DNA from: Treponema sp. UBA1226
GTDB taxonomy: Bacteria; Spirochaetota; Spirochaetia; Treponematales; Treponemataceae
Length of the DNA stretch: 37,971 nt
Reading direction: 5' to 3'
Assembly: GCA_002309195.1 (NCBI GenBank)
Contig: DBWY01000001.1
Coordinates: 25,241 to 63,211 of the forward strand
Position 1 is the first letter of the stretch. Every line of letters starts with the position of its first letter. The notes beneath the pieces are model-generated. The model was not told the DNA's origin. It saw only the letters and a program-made list of their open reading frames with translations, and searched no databases. Both the position numbers and the translations under genes were made by a program. Positions 26,701 to 34,585 of the stretch are shown piece after piece.

Positions 26701-29700
26701 GCATCTGACTATGGTATTCTTGCAAACTTTAGTGGAAGCACATGGAACATCAAGATAAATGAAAACGGCGAGTTTAATCCTGAAGGTAGTAAAGAAAATA
26801 TTGTTGCTGTAAGATTAATTTCGAGAGATGGTGACAAAAAGACAAGTATTTATGCAGACCGTCTCTTTAAGATTGATAACGATAAACCTGTCTTTGGTTC
26901 TGCACAGCCATTCTATGTAGTAAAATCTGCGGATGTTGTTTATAGAAAACCAGAGAACGAACCGGCTTCTCGTGAATACAGTGATGATATGTTCTTAAAA
27001 GATACATGGTATCTTATCGGAAGTGTTGAAGATGATGTAGGAATTAAAAATCTTAGTATTAAGATTAGGCAGGGAAGGAATGTAATAACAAAGAAACTTG
27101 TTGAAAATGGCTCTCCTTTGTCAGGTGGAACACTGTTTGATGTTAAAGTGGAAGGAAGAATTGTTTACTTTAAGTATAAGCTTGAAACTGCAAGTGGAGT
27201 AGGTTCTCTTGACTTTACGTTTGAAGCAGATGATATCGCAGAAGGTTCTTCACATGGTCAGACAAAGGATATAAAGATAAACTATGACAATACTGCTCCT
27301 GTACTTGCAGACTTGATTGACGCAGGTTATGACATAAGTCCTAGTGTAAAACAGACTGGAAAATTCTATACATTCGGTTCAACTGTAAAAGAAAATTCTG
27401 TTAACAATGCAAATCAGTCTGGATTTGATTATGTTGCATTCTACTTTATGAGAAGAAGCGACAGAACGACTGACTCAAAGAATTATATCTATGATGTAAT
27501 GCTTCCTCGCAGTAATACAACAGGAAGCGGCGAAGGTGCCGTTATAGATAAGAATTACAATAAGATTGACCTCTCTAGTTCCGATATTGTTTATGAAGAT
27601 GGTCTTTATTGGAAGACAAAGACTGTTTCTCGTGATGCAGCTAATCTTGGAAAGCTCACGATGAATACTGAGGATAAGAATATTCATAAGGGTGGGCTTG
27701 TTAAGATTGGTGGAACAGTTTATTTAATTAATACTGTTTCTGGAAAAGATATAACTGTAGATGGAAATGTCCCGGTAGGTTATACAAGCGCATTATTTGC
27801 TTGCTCTATGGTTGTAAATAACACTGTTACAGAAGCAGAATCAGGTGAACTCCAGGCTGACGGATACTTTATATCACCATCAAATGATGACGGCGACCGC
27901 ATGATGGAAAGCGTTAAGAAAACAGGTTCTACGTGGACATGGGAAGCAGACATCTGTTCTAAAAATATTCCGGACGGTTCAATCGAGCTTCATTATGTAG
28001 CATTTGATAAAGCAGGAAACTACAGCGTTGGAATCATGGGATATGTTCCTGCAACGCCGGCAGCCGGAATAACAGGTTCATACTCTGCATATACAACACC
28101 TGATGTAAATGCTCCTTATGCAGTTTATGCATACACAGATCCTGCGTTTGTATGTAACAATCAGCCTCGTATTGCCGGTGTCATCTTTGGTACAGATGAT
28201 AACGGTGATGACAAAGTAACTGACGGTTCACTTGATGCAAACGGCAAGAAAACTGCAGATGAAATGATAACAAATTACGGCGGATGGTATAATACAACTT
28301 CTCCGGATAAAATAACGGGAGTTACAATAAATGGTAGGGACGAAAGAGGAAATTATGTAACATCGTTCGAAATTCCTCGCGGTCTTTCTTCTTCTGAAAT
28401 TACAATCAAGGGAAGAACTATATTAAAACCAGAAATCGTCGGCGGAAACAACGGACTTAAATATACATATTCAGTTGCGGCAGATACAACAACTGCAGCA
28501 TACTTTAATTCTTCTGCAGTAAATCTTTCTTCTGAAGATTCTGTAACAGATGATATACGTTCTGACCTTGAAATTAATTTGAGCACTCAGAATCTGCTTA
28601 CTGCAGATGCAAACGGAAGGACAATTGCAGACGGAACTAACCAGCTGTTTACATTCAAGATCTGGGATGAAACAGAAGGAACAGAAGCAGGAAAGACAAG
28701 TCAGTTTGCTACAATCAGTCTTGTTGCAAACGTTGTTCTTAAAGACAGCGAAAAAGCAAGAGTATGGTTTAAACCATTCTGGTGGAAGTGGAATGAAACA
28801 ACAAGAGCAATTGATTCTTCTCTCTACTATGAACGCGTTGGCGGAAAAGATGTTGCACGCGGTCACATCGAGCTTGAGAGTGACTGGATGAAATCTGCTT
28901 CTTACATAAACGCAAATCCAGAAGGCGGTACTCCTGTTGCAAGCGGAATCAACGATAAGGACCCTAAGGTTTCTGGAAAGATTGCACTGCGTGGTCGTGC
29001 AGAAGATAATGTTCGTGTAAACGAAATTCATCTTAAAGTTCCTGGTCTTACAGACGGCTTTACTCAGGTTGCAGCCCGCAATGCAAGTACAGGTATCTGG
29101 GAATCGCTTGGAACTCTCGAAGATGATGGCTGGGAATTTGTACTTGACGGCGAAGAAGTCTTCTCTCAGACAGGAAACGTTGTAGACTTTATCATCTGGT
29201 GGGATACAGCAAAGATTTCTACTGTTGTAAAACATGATGTTGCTGTAGAAGTTATGGCACGAGATAAAGGAAAAGTTTCTCTTAATGCAGACGGTGTAAG
29301 TCTTAACTATGCAACAACAGGAAACTCTGCAGCAAGTTCAACTCAGACAACTGATGATGCAAAAACACCGTACTACAAAGTAGACGTTGTTCCGTATATT
29401 ACAGAAGTTACTACATCACTTTCTACTCTCAAGAGAGGAAATGCATCTGTATATGCAAGAACTGCAAAGGGACACTATCCTGTTTATGCTTCAGAAACAG
29501 TTACACTCTCTGGTTATAACCTTGCAGCAGATAATGCAGATGTAGAAGTTGATATTTCAACATTAACGACATCGGGCAAATTTGCTCACTCAATTGTTGT
29601 CGGAACAGACACAATAACTTCTATTAATAACCTTAACTATAATGATTCTTGCGGTACATATGCAGATGCTGAATCAAACCCTGTAAGAGCATATGATGAT

Positions 29701-31326
29701 AATGACTTTGCATACTGTTATAACAGGCAGCCTAACGGAGATAACAACAATCTTTTGACAGACGATGTTGAGTTTGACATCTGGCAGTTTAAGGATGCCG
29801 CTATCTCACAGACATCTGGTTATATTACAGAACCGATTATGAAAGTTAATCCAAAGAACGGTATTTTGAACTTTGGATTTAACTCGGGCCCTGCAAACTA
29901 CTGTATGGGAGATGGTCAGACATATTCATATAAAACATGGGTAGGTAACTATGCCCGCTTCTCTACATGTGGATTTACGGTTGATGAAAATGGCGTGACA
30001 CATGGTATTACTGTAGGTTTGGATACAAACCCTGGAGATTCACATTCTGCCGGTCGTATGCAGTATTTTACAAGTAAGTGGGGCCGTTCCGACCTGAATA
30101 CTAATGGTAACTATGAAGGTAAGAACTCCAGCAGATTTGAAAATATTGGTGCACCTCCTGGAACTTATAATGGCACTACTTTCACAGACTATGCTTTCAT
30201 AGAAGACAGGTTTGCATCACCTTCTCTTGCAACAGCAGTACATGGAAATGATACTTATGTATTCCTTGCCTACTATGATGACTTGAACGGTGCAGTACGA
30301 TTTAGATGGGGAAATCTGTCACAGACATATATCGGAACGAACACGAATACAAGTAATGCAGCAGGACAGACTGGTATTACATTCGGACAGTTTGCAGATC
30401 AGAGAAAATACAATTTGTATGGCGGAGGTACAATCGAAAATAATACACATACTGCATTTGATTCAAATACTAAATCTGAATATTTCAGTACGATTGCTTC
30501 TTCAAGTACGACAGCTAAAGCAGGTAACTATGTTTCAATTGATGTAATTAAGGGAACAAGTGCGGCAGCAGATGTTATTGTTGCTACATGGTATGATGCA
30601 ACAGCATCTAAGTGGTGGTACAGCTATAAGGTAAATCCATGTAACGATAATGACTTGAGCGCAACTCAGGGTGATGGAAACTGGAAGACACCGGTTATGC
30701 TTAAAGAAAATGCAGGAGAAAACTGTCAGATTACGGTTGATAAAGCAGGCGGTATACATATTGCATCCTATGATGGAGAAAATGCCGACCTTATTTATGC
30801 ATATCTTTCAAGCTATGATGATACAACGCCGCAGGTTGTAACGGTTGACTCTTATGCCTTTACCGGAACAAATATAAGAATTGATACAGTTGTTTCTGAT
30901 GACGGGAATAGTATTATCCCGTATATCGGATACTATATGAGTTCTGTTCAGAAAACAAAGATGGCTTGTCTTAAAGGTGTAATTTCTTCATCACTGACAA
31001 AGGCAAACCGCGAAGCTGTAACTATACCTGCAGGTGTAAACAGTTATGATCAGTTTATGGGAGCGTGGGAAAGCACAATTATTCCTTCGACAAGCCGTTA
31101 TGCAGATAACTATGCATACAGTTATGTAAACATAGGTTTGTGGAAAGATGCTACAAGCGGAAAGGCAAAGGTTATGACTGGAACAGATGTGGGATATTCG
31201 AACAAGAATGGTCTTAAACAGGAAAATACTTCAAAAACCTACGGTAACGGCACTGCAAACCCTGTACTTGGTTATGCAACACGTGTAGGAACTCGTGGAC
31301 ACCTCGAAACTGCACAGATGAAATAA
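20743..31326 (+). CDS. Giant Ig-like repeat lipoprotein (3527 residues)
   Basis: The ATG at 20743 is chosen for GGAGAG (20731-20736) upstream and for the lipoprotein signal MRRFFRYLLLCAPFMMVLFTNC, with Cys22 as the likely lipidation site. Asn before the Cys is outside the strict E. coli lipobox but tolerated in spirochaetes. The mature part opens with TTAPTISIKYPP and holds at least 14 Ig-like modules, with landmarks including DNTPPLFILSKP, DTKAPDITI, DNSEPEVYF, NTDRPVVTF, DNTKPEISINLP, QGDRPTVSINYP and DNTAPVLADL. The last 500-600 residues differ, with repeated strand phrases such as YVFLAYYDD, IVATWYDATASKWWYSY, GGIHIASYDG and IIPYIGYYM, which suggest a beta-propeller-like end. There is no barrel, so anchoring would be by lipid. 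It follows the Ig/barrel gene and may be its surface partner. The function is unknown. Its stop directly abuts the convergent gene's stop. Confidence 0.85.
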   Translation: MRRFFRYLLLCAPFMMVLFTNCELGLGEAVDTTAPTISIKYPPAASTIRGKFILAGDCDDDKHVTSVKVTLQDTGTGINYGPFEANVNKTKWDIELNSYDATNEAYSKTNGWEFPDGKYSIEVIAVDGAGRKSGIFSRAYDIDNTPPLFILSKPGSAKLAAPAKYGTSLKVSGTIAEDHTVRKVNLKLYGTDTCVTENGFVTSVAENATPLNGTDGWTETNVNTAGGTEIIFARKKKDSSENNSDSLDARYVQVYGAGTGEKEYVCKFELSDSAKEYINPNETVNNTEGNTTSKFFLYDEVRENWLSEASSLDVNTVKNIINGTADSSLISDSKKNEVKQQYNECARENAVFSLNPDANPKYQVFGFDCNNISQITSSASGKQIITVNVSAGLNGTLVSPNSIAVYQFGPYPSVLSSSDVEKIYNSTDAAFNSYYDSQRALNKACLLGFNGDRSEINPEKIIYSLEGYADSDRHDNCTDDSSDTSYNYQVQLTESVTPNEYYYICCKALDVDYEYADPVKPAYAFKGFSTNAPPELYWMDKGETGYTNVADDQGIVVNTINSATKQFETTGVLTFSGKVKNTDGLDKITSLTYSGKCYDELNNNAVVNTFTDVNILSGYNTTTGKWEFNLPAVTQTGKRYLYDITITAKNAANLEDTKSRKFYVDTKAPDITITSVTPQVNKSQETTSEKYLNGTFNITGSVDETSLEDVWYEIWSNGNTSPVYTSASLGAKYTISTGSIKIDTTDTATYGTADGETVNIILYAKDKAGNIGSCSTTQFNDNLTYNIEQASDKPVIKPSNFCMVETLENLSSEADFDNNKGNIFDKVTNHKLIGMVEDDDGIASIEVLIYNYDASFVTRETLGGFSAGTTTASFTYNNLPEDPGVYWVEIVATDVTWNSELSDAIKANRQTTYGPFLVAIDNENPKLSETKVGTEDRQYVREDIDETPENEASITFSGKISDDWKISSLKVDVEAADTLEDPLVHYATVKVELDENGVWNQFEKNDEGEWVSSADHSFVIDSEGVWTHVPDLRGYNQGYITYLFTATDKAGKTNVVTRYVCKDMTVPAFGTGPSDTNDANYVAGNVAPYITNAKSDSGWYNTSTLNIAGDVKDNESGISKVEYKLSTSGSQWTELSGTSRFTGTIPSVANGTVISIRATDIAGNEEITSITGINIDTSVPSAEVKKIDGKTEGIGNILSNGNDDITVEGIAEDNLSGITQILISVGDKDFTSAGKPDVTITGSQIEEVAGSDGKQFKWTATIPKEEITKTGTVWAQVKDGAGNTAELNLFSLQLDNSEPEVYFNDSIKEATVNKKITVAGTANDDQKLESIKLEYQSSSTEWKEVTIDGTPAESAPAFKKVSGTYNWKLDELDTQTAFGSTIYDCDSAEGVQVRLKVTATDAAGNTKEAQTLITIDQNTDRPVVTFTNISDLDGMNETTYPFFNNSTLMGTLNDDDGIDSRVVFKVISKSWTTTTAPDAPKDSDWVGASAVTLSNGSWSFKTNSQGKQDIYFYVKDSKGTEFISKTNGTEPSDSYNAVYIKDDQTTFGDGAGSSTVLRLRVDTQDPEVKDLEFNLYSKKEDAYSSDWIDSVNGKIFGGNVSKFKVRVYAADANGINSVTGIMGETDETQGYATYSFNYIGTDSTNKNGIWECEGILTGGEESTGNLKDGINYFTVEVLDKANRPRSSTVQLTVDNTKPEISINLPKPDNNATVSGEVNVYGSLSEVCDVYYAISTRGDISPDDDTTAITTWVKHEDGTSVTIADIKDKVNYCTEPIKGTTTEWYLYFDGDIDASQALTHTKLLNDYLIDYGITTREALVSTEDDRFDTVVDLWLWVKAVDVAGNVTEKRQQAYLDPQGDRPTVSINYPETDGDVLGGTIKLYGEAMDNKYVDSVWVQLISQKEHLDADGDPVNWNENADTDIVRYTETVSGDVHTFTNVFTKFVPTKDDLDMLAENGYKVYKMSSYDPDISTQWVKGTSTLAADETASDYGILANFSGSTWNIKINENGEFNPEGSKENIVAVRLISRDGDKKTSIYADRLFKIDNDKPVFGSAQPFYVVKSADVVYRKPENEPASREYSDDMFLKDTWYLIGSVEDDVGIKNLSIKIRQGRNVITKKLVENGSPLSGGTLFDVKVEGRIVYFKYKLETASGVGSLDFTFEADDIAEGSSHGQTKDIKINYDNTAPVLADLIDAGYDISPSVKQTGKFYTFGSTVKENSVNNANQSGFDYVAFYFMRRSDRTTDSKNYIYDVMLPRSNTTGSGEGAVIDKNYNKIDLSSSDIVYEDGLYWKTKTVSRDAANLGKLTMNTEDKNIHKGGLVKIGGTVYLINTVSGKDITVDGNVPVGYTSALFACSMVVNNTVTEAESGELQADGYFISPSNDDGDRMMESVKKTGSTWTWEADICSKNIPDGSIELHYVAFDKAGNYSVGIMGYVPATPAAGITGSYSAYTTPDVNAPYAVYAYTDPAFVCNNQPRIAGVIFGTDDNGDDKVTDGSLDANGKKTADEMITNYGGWYNTTSPDKITGVTINGRDERGNYVTSFEIPRGLSSSEITIKGRTILKPEIVGGNNGLKYTYSVAADTTTAAYFNSSAVNLSSEDSVTDDIRSDLEINLSTQNLLTADANGRTIADGTNQLFTFKIWDETEGTEAGKTSQFATISLVANVVLKDSEKARVWFKPFWWKWNETTRAIDSSLYYERVGGKDVARGHIELESDWMKSASYINANPEGGTPVASGINDKDPKVSGKIALRGRAEDNVRVNEIHLKVPGLTDGFTQVAARNASTGIWESLGTLEDDGWEFVLDGEEVFSQTGNVVDFIIWWDTAKISTVVKHDVAVEVMARDKGKVSLNADGVSLNYATTGNSAASSTQTTDDAKTPYYKVDVVPYITEVTTSLSTLKRGNASVYARTAKGHYPVYASETVTLSGYNLAADNADVEVDISTLTTSGKFAHSIVVGTDTITSINNLNYNDSCGTYADAESNPVRAYDDNDFAYCYNRQPNGDNNNLLTDDVEFDIWQFKDAAISQTSGYITEPIMKVNPKNGILNFGFNSGPANYCMGDGQTYSYKTWVGNYARFSTCGFTVDENGVTHGITVGLDTNPGDSHSAGRMQYFTSKWGRSDLNTNGNYEGKNSSRFENIGAPPGTYNGTTFTDYAFIEDRFASPSLATAVHGNDTYVFLAYYDDLNGAVRFRWGNLSQTYIGTNTNTSNAAGQTGITFGQFADQRKYNLYGGGTIENNTHTAFDSNTKSEYFSTIASSSTTAKAGNYVSIDVIKGTSAAADVIVATWYDATASKWWYSYKVNPCNDNDLSATQGDGNWKTPVMLKENAGENCQITVDKAGGIHIASYDGENADLIYAYLSSYDDTTPQVVTVDSYAFTGTNIRIDTVVSDDGNSIIPYIGYYMSSVQKTKMACLKGVISSSLTKANREAVTIPAGVNSYDQFMGAWESTIIPSTSRYADNYAYSYVNIGLWKDATSGKAKVMTGTDVGYSNKNGLKQENTSKTYGNGTANPVLGYATRVGTRGHLETAQMK

Positions 31327-32508
31327 TTACTGTTCCAGATACGCACGGATTTTCTCTGCGTATCTGTGAACTTGTGCAGGGTCTGTAAATGATGCAGATG
31401 AAAGAGTCATAAGCGGACCTGCCGGGGCAGCCGCTGCAAAAAATCTTATGTCATCAGCAATTGAATCAACACTTTCACCGACGGATGCGGCCGGAGCAAG
31501 CATGGTATCTGTAGAAAGATTTTTCTGCATGTCATCGCTTACAAGTTTGTGCAGTACAGCGGCTGCCCCGTCTGCGGTTTTTAAATTATTTTTCGTGAGA
31601 ACTGCGCAGACTTGCGGGCAGACAACTCCAAATTTCGAACTTGTGTCGTCCTTAGGAAAAATTGTTGCTTCGTAATATTTTGTAAGTACGTTCGGAAGTT
31701 TTCTGTGCATGCTTAAAGTTGAAGCAAGTGTTCCGACTCTGTGATCTTTTAAAAGATATTCAGCATCTTTTTGAGTAAGTTGTGTCCACTGCGGGTGCAT
31801 AAGTCCAAGATGCATAAGCTTTTTAATTTCGTTCAGCGTAAGTTTTAAATTATAGGGAATATCCTGATTTGTTTTTTGTGCTTCGTAAAGTGATTTGCAC
31901 AAAACTTCATATTGTTCAGAAGAAAACATACTCTCTGCAAATGTACTTACAAATCCCCACAGCTCGTTATCGTCTGCTCCGATTACAAGAAGCGGATAAG
32001 AAGCGTTTTCGTTTACTGCAATAAGATATGAAGTAAGCTGTTTTAATGTCTGCGGAATTTTTAAATTTAATTGAGTGCGGTATGTTTTATAAACTGCAAG
32101 TTCAAAGTGGTCGAGGAGTACGGGAAGTGCGTAGTTTTCGTTTTCGATTTTTGTGCTTGCTGCAATTTTTGACGGCAAAAAAGAAGCTGTATCCTCTGGA
32201 ACAGATTTTATAAGCGAAGATTTTTCTGTAAGTGATTTTGAGTTATAAGTAAAAATAATAGTATATTTTTTGAAAGCTTTTTTTGAAAGTGGTTTTGAAC
32301 CGTCAATCGTGTAAAACTTTGGTTTGCTTTCAAGCGGTTTTATATTTTTTATCATCGCTTCTTTTGTTCCGTCCGGAATCTGATAGAATGCGATTTTTAA
32401 TGTTCGTTTTGAAACTGCGTTTACCGTAAATAACACGGCTAAAAGAATCAGGATTGTTCCTGCTGCAATAAAAATGATTTTTTTGTTTTTTAAAAATTGA
32501 ATTTTCAT
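31327..32508 (-). CDS. Membrane-anchored solute-binding-like protein
   Basis: This 393-residue protein has a basic N-terminus and one long hydrophobic segment (about 10-32, KIIFIAAGTILILLAVLFTVNAV) without a lipobox Cys, so it is probably held in the inner membrane with its body in the periplasm. The rest resembles extracellular solute-binding proteins of sugar-type ABC systems (LKIAFYQIPDG..., YALPVLLDHFELAVYKT..., EYLLKDHRVGTLAS, and PAGPLMTLSSASF near the end), but similarity is weak. No permease or ATPase gene is nearby, so a sensing or structural role is as likely as transport. It converges on the giant lipoprotein gene with no spacing and is divergent from the cyclase pair. Confidence 0.65.
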   Translation of the reverse strand: MKIQFLKNKKIIFIAAGTILILLAVLFTVNAVSKRTLKIAFYQIPDGTKEAMIKNIKPLESKPKFYTIDGSKPLSKKAFKKYTIIFTYNSKSLTEKSSLIKSVPEDTASFLPSKIAASTKIENENYALPVLLDHFELAVYKTYRTQLNLKIPQTLKQLTSYLIAVNENASYPLLVIGADDNELWGFVSTFAESMFSSEQYEVLCKSLYEAQKTNQDIPYNLKLTLNEIKKLMHLGLMHPQWTQLTQKDAEYLLKDHRVGTLASTLSMHRKLPNVLTKYYEATIFPKDDTSSKFGVVCPQVCAVLTKNNLKTADGAAAVLHKLVSDDMQKNLSTDTMLAPAASVGESVDSIADDIRFFAAAAPAGPLMTLSSASFTDPAQVHRYAEKIRAYLEQ

Positions 32509-32662
32509 AGTAACTCTGTCCGTAAGTGCAAAAATATAAAGGGGCTTTTAGTCAATTCAGCCTGGTATAATTATTCTAGCATAAAATACGCGCTTTTTCC
32601 TGCTTTTTTTGATGAAAAATTTAATGCAAATATCGATTTTGTGGGTTATAATTTAAAAACGC
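32509..32662. promoter_or_regulatory. Divergent control region upstream of the cyclase pair
   Basis: It contains AATTCAGCCTG copy 3, immediately followed by TATAAT (32566-32571), an extended -10-like TGCTAGAAT on the minus strand (32572-32580) for the solute-binding-like gene, and TATAAT (32647-32652) ten bases before the first cyclase ATG (32663). No ribosome-binding site precedes that ATG. Confidence 0.5.
32554..32564 (+). repeat. Intergenic motif AATTCAGCCTG, copy 3
   Basis: This is the third identical copy, preceded by AGGGGCTTTTAGTC as in copy 2 and lying between divergent genes. TATAAT begins two bases after it. Confidence 0.6.
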
Positions 32663-34585
32663 ATGAAAAAAGCGTTAGTTTTTTTATTTTTGTTAAATTT
32701 ATTTAATGCATTTTCTCAAACCGAATTTAAGTCTGGAAAGGTTGTCGATAATCCGGAAAGCCTTAATCACTCATATATGAGTATGGATGGAACATGGGAG
32801 TACTATGATAAAAAATTTGTTGATCCTGTTTTTTTCTATACCGACGGAGTTGTGCAGGAATTTGACATAAGGCTTTTTAACGGAAAATACGTAAAAATTC
32901 CATATCAGATAGAAAATAAAATCGGATATGCAACTTATCATTATACTGTAAGAAATTTAAAGCCAAAAAAAGAATACGGTATTGTTTTGTATCGCGGTGT
33001 TTATACATGCGCCGATGTTTTTGTAAACAATAAAAATATTTATGAATCAAATGAAGTAAGTGGCGGCGGTGTTGATATTAAAAAGACGAACCGTTATATG
33101 CGTCTTGTTACGTTTACTGCAGATGAAAATGGTGTTGCAGATTTTGTTTTTCATGTATCAAACTACGAACTTAAATTTGGCGGTATTCTTCTTGTTCCGC
33201 AGCTTGCAGAAGATACGCTCATGCAGAGTTTTCTTCTTCGAAATATTGCGCTCGAGCTTTGTGTTGCAGGCGTTCTTATTGTTCTTGCAATTTACAATAT
33301 CGTAATCTTCTTTCTTAACCGCGGACAGAAAATGCACCTGTGGCTGGGTCTTTTAAGTATAGATTTAATTGTTGTTGTATGTACTCTGGATTTTTCATTC
33401 ATCGGTTATGTCAGAGGTTCGATTCCAAACTGGTTAAATTATAAAACGTCACTCACGTCTCTTGCACTTATTATTCCATTTTACAATCTTTATGTTAAAA
33501 ATCTTTATGATCTTAAATTTAAATGGAATTTTATTGCAGTAATTATAGATTATATTGCACCGGTTTTTATTATTGTTTCACCGATTCAGATTGTAAGTGA
33601 ATATTTAGTCTGGTGTTTTGTTGTCGGCTATGTAATGTCGGTATATTTATGTTTCCTTATTCTTATAAACAGAAAACCGCCTAATTATATTTATTCATTT
33701 AATGTTGGAATAATTATTTTAATGCTTGTTACTGCGGCGTATGGATTTGTTTTTGCACAGACAAGACCAGAAGGAAATTTTGGATATGTTCTGTTTAAAT
33801 CTGCAATCATGAGCTTTGCTGTTGCACAGACAATTCTTGCCGGAACAAAGCGAGATTTACTTTCAAAAGAAAATCAGAAAATCGTAGAAAAGTATGAAAG
33901 AAAAAATGCTTCATATTCACGATTTATTCCGAGTACGATTGTAAATTATCTGCAGGTTGCAGATATAAAAGATATCGAAGCAGGCGACAACTCTATATGT
34001 GATGCGATGATTCTTGTTGCTGACATAAGACAGTTCAGCAAGATGACGGTAAAGTATACAACGCACCAGGTATTTACCCTTATAAATGAATATTACAAAA
34101 CTATTTCACCGATAATAAGAGCCTATGGTGGTTTTATTTCTAAATATCTTGGAGACGGAATCATTTCTATTTTCCCTGAAAAAAATGATTCTGTATGCCG
34201 TTGTGCTGTTGAAATCCAGCGCAAGTTTGAAAGCATGGGACCTGAGTTTGAACGCTACAATATTCCGATGATAAATATTGGGATCGGAATCCACTGCGGT
34301 AAAGTTGCGGTGGGCTTTATGGGAAATGAAAAACATATTGATGCAGTTGCGTGTGCAGAAAGTATCGTGCAGGCTGTAGAAATAGAAGGTTTAAATAAAA
34401 AATTTGATTCAAACATTTTGATTTCTGAACGTGCTTTAAATTACTGCCGCACGTTTATTGACTGTCTTTATGAAGGTGTGATGGGAGAAGTCAGAGGAGA
34501 AAAAACTCTTTTATATAAAGTTATTCATAATTCAGGTTTTGCTTATAATGCCGAAAGTGCAAATGTAAAAGGAGGCGAAGGATGA
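32663..34585 (+). CDS. 7TMR-DISM class III nucleotidyl cyclase, metal-binding subunit (C1-like)
   Basis: This 640-residue membrane protein has a signal peptide (MKKALVFLFLLNLFNAFSQ), a periplasmic jelly-roll-like sensor (about 25-185, with DGTWEYYDKKF), seven membrane segments (about 193-394) and a C-terminal class III cyclase domain (about 415-620). Both metal-binding aspartates are present (Asp454 in LVADIRQFSKM and Asp498 in KYLGDG), as is the base-selecting Lys494. In the second half, where active cyclases read D-x8-N-x3-R, this protein has Asp560 but Val569 and Glu573 in place of the catalytic Asn and Arg. It should therefore be inactive as a homodimer. The start lies 10 bases after TATAAT, with no Shine-Dalgarno site. 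It overlaps the next gene by four bases (ATGA). Pairing with that product is the proposed function. Confidence 0.88.
   Translation: MKKALVFLFLLNLFNAFSQTEFKSGKVVDNPESLNHSYMSMDGTWEYYDKKFVDPVFFYTDGVVQEFDIRLFNGKYVKIPYQIENKIGYATYHYTVRNLKPKKEYGIVLYRGVYTCADVFVNNKNIYESNEVSGGGVDIKKTNRYMRLVTFTADENGVADFVFHVSNYELKFGGILLVPQLAEDTLMQSFLLRNIALELCVAGVLIVLAIYNIVIFFLNRGQKMHLWLGLLSIDLIVVVCTLDFSFIGYVRGSIPNWLNYKTSLTSLALIIPFYNLYVKNLYDLKFKWNFIAVIIDYIAPVFIIVSPIQIVSEYLVWCFVVGYVMSVYLCFLILINRKPPNYIYSFNVGIIILMLVTAAYGFVFAQTRPEGNFGYVLFKSAIMSFAVAQTILAGTKRDLLSKENQKIVEKYERKNASYSRFIPSTIVNYLQVADIKDIEAGDNSICDAMILVADIRQFSKMTVKYTTHQVFTLINEYYKTISPIIRAYGGFISKYLGDGIISIFPEKNDSVCRCAVEIQRKFESMGPEFERYNIPMINIGIGIHCGKVAVGFMGNEKHIDAVACAESIVQAVEIEGLNKKFDSNILISERALNYCRTFIDCLYEGVMGEVRGEKTLLYKVIHNSGFAYNAESANVKGGEG
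34571..34585 (+). promoter_or_regulatory. Ribosome-binding site and ATGA overlap coupling the two cyclase genes
   Basis: GGAGG (34571-34575), inside the last codons of the first gene, lies six bases before ATG (34582-34584), which overlaps the TGA stop (34583-34585). This layout favours similar amounts of the two proteins. Confidence 0.85.

Noticed and set aside
28471..29235. Long minus-strand frame (254 codons) inside the giant lipoprotein gene
   Set aside because: It has the same Cys-rich shadow composition and no start signal; the plus-strand frame is continuous over 10 kb.
31327..32508. Lipoprotein or full ABC transporter reading of the solute-binding-like protein
   Set aside because: There is no lipobox Cys near the hydrophobic segment and no permease or ATPase gene in the neighbourhood.
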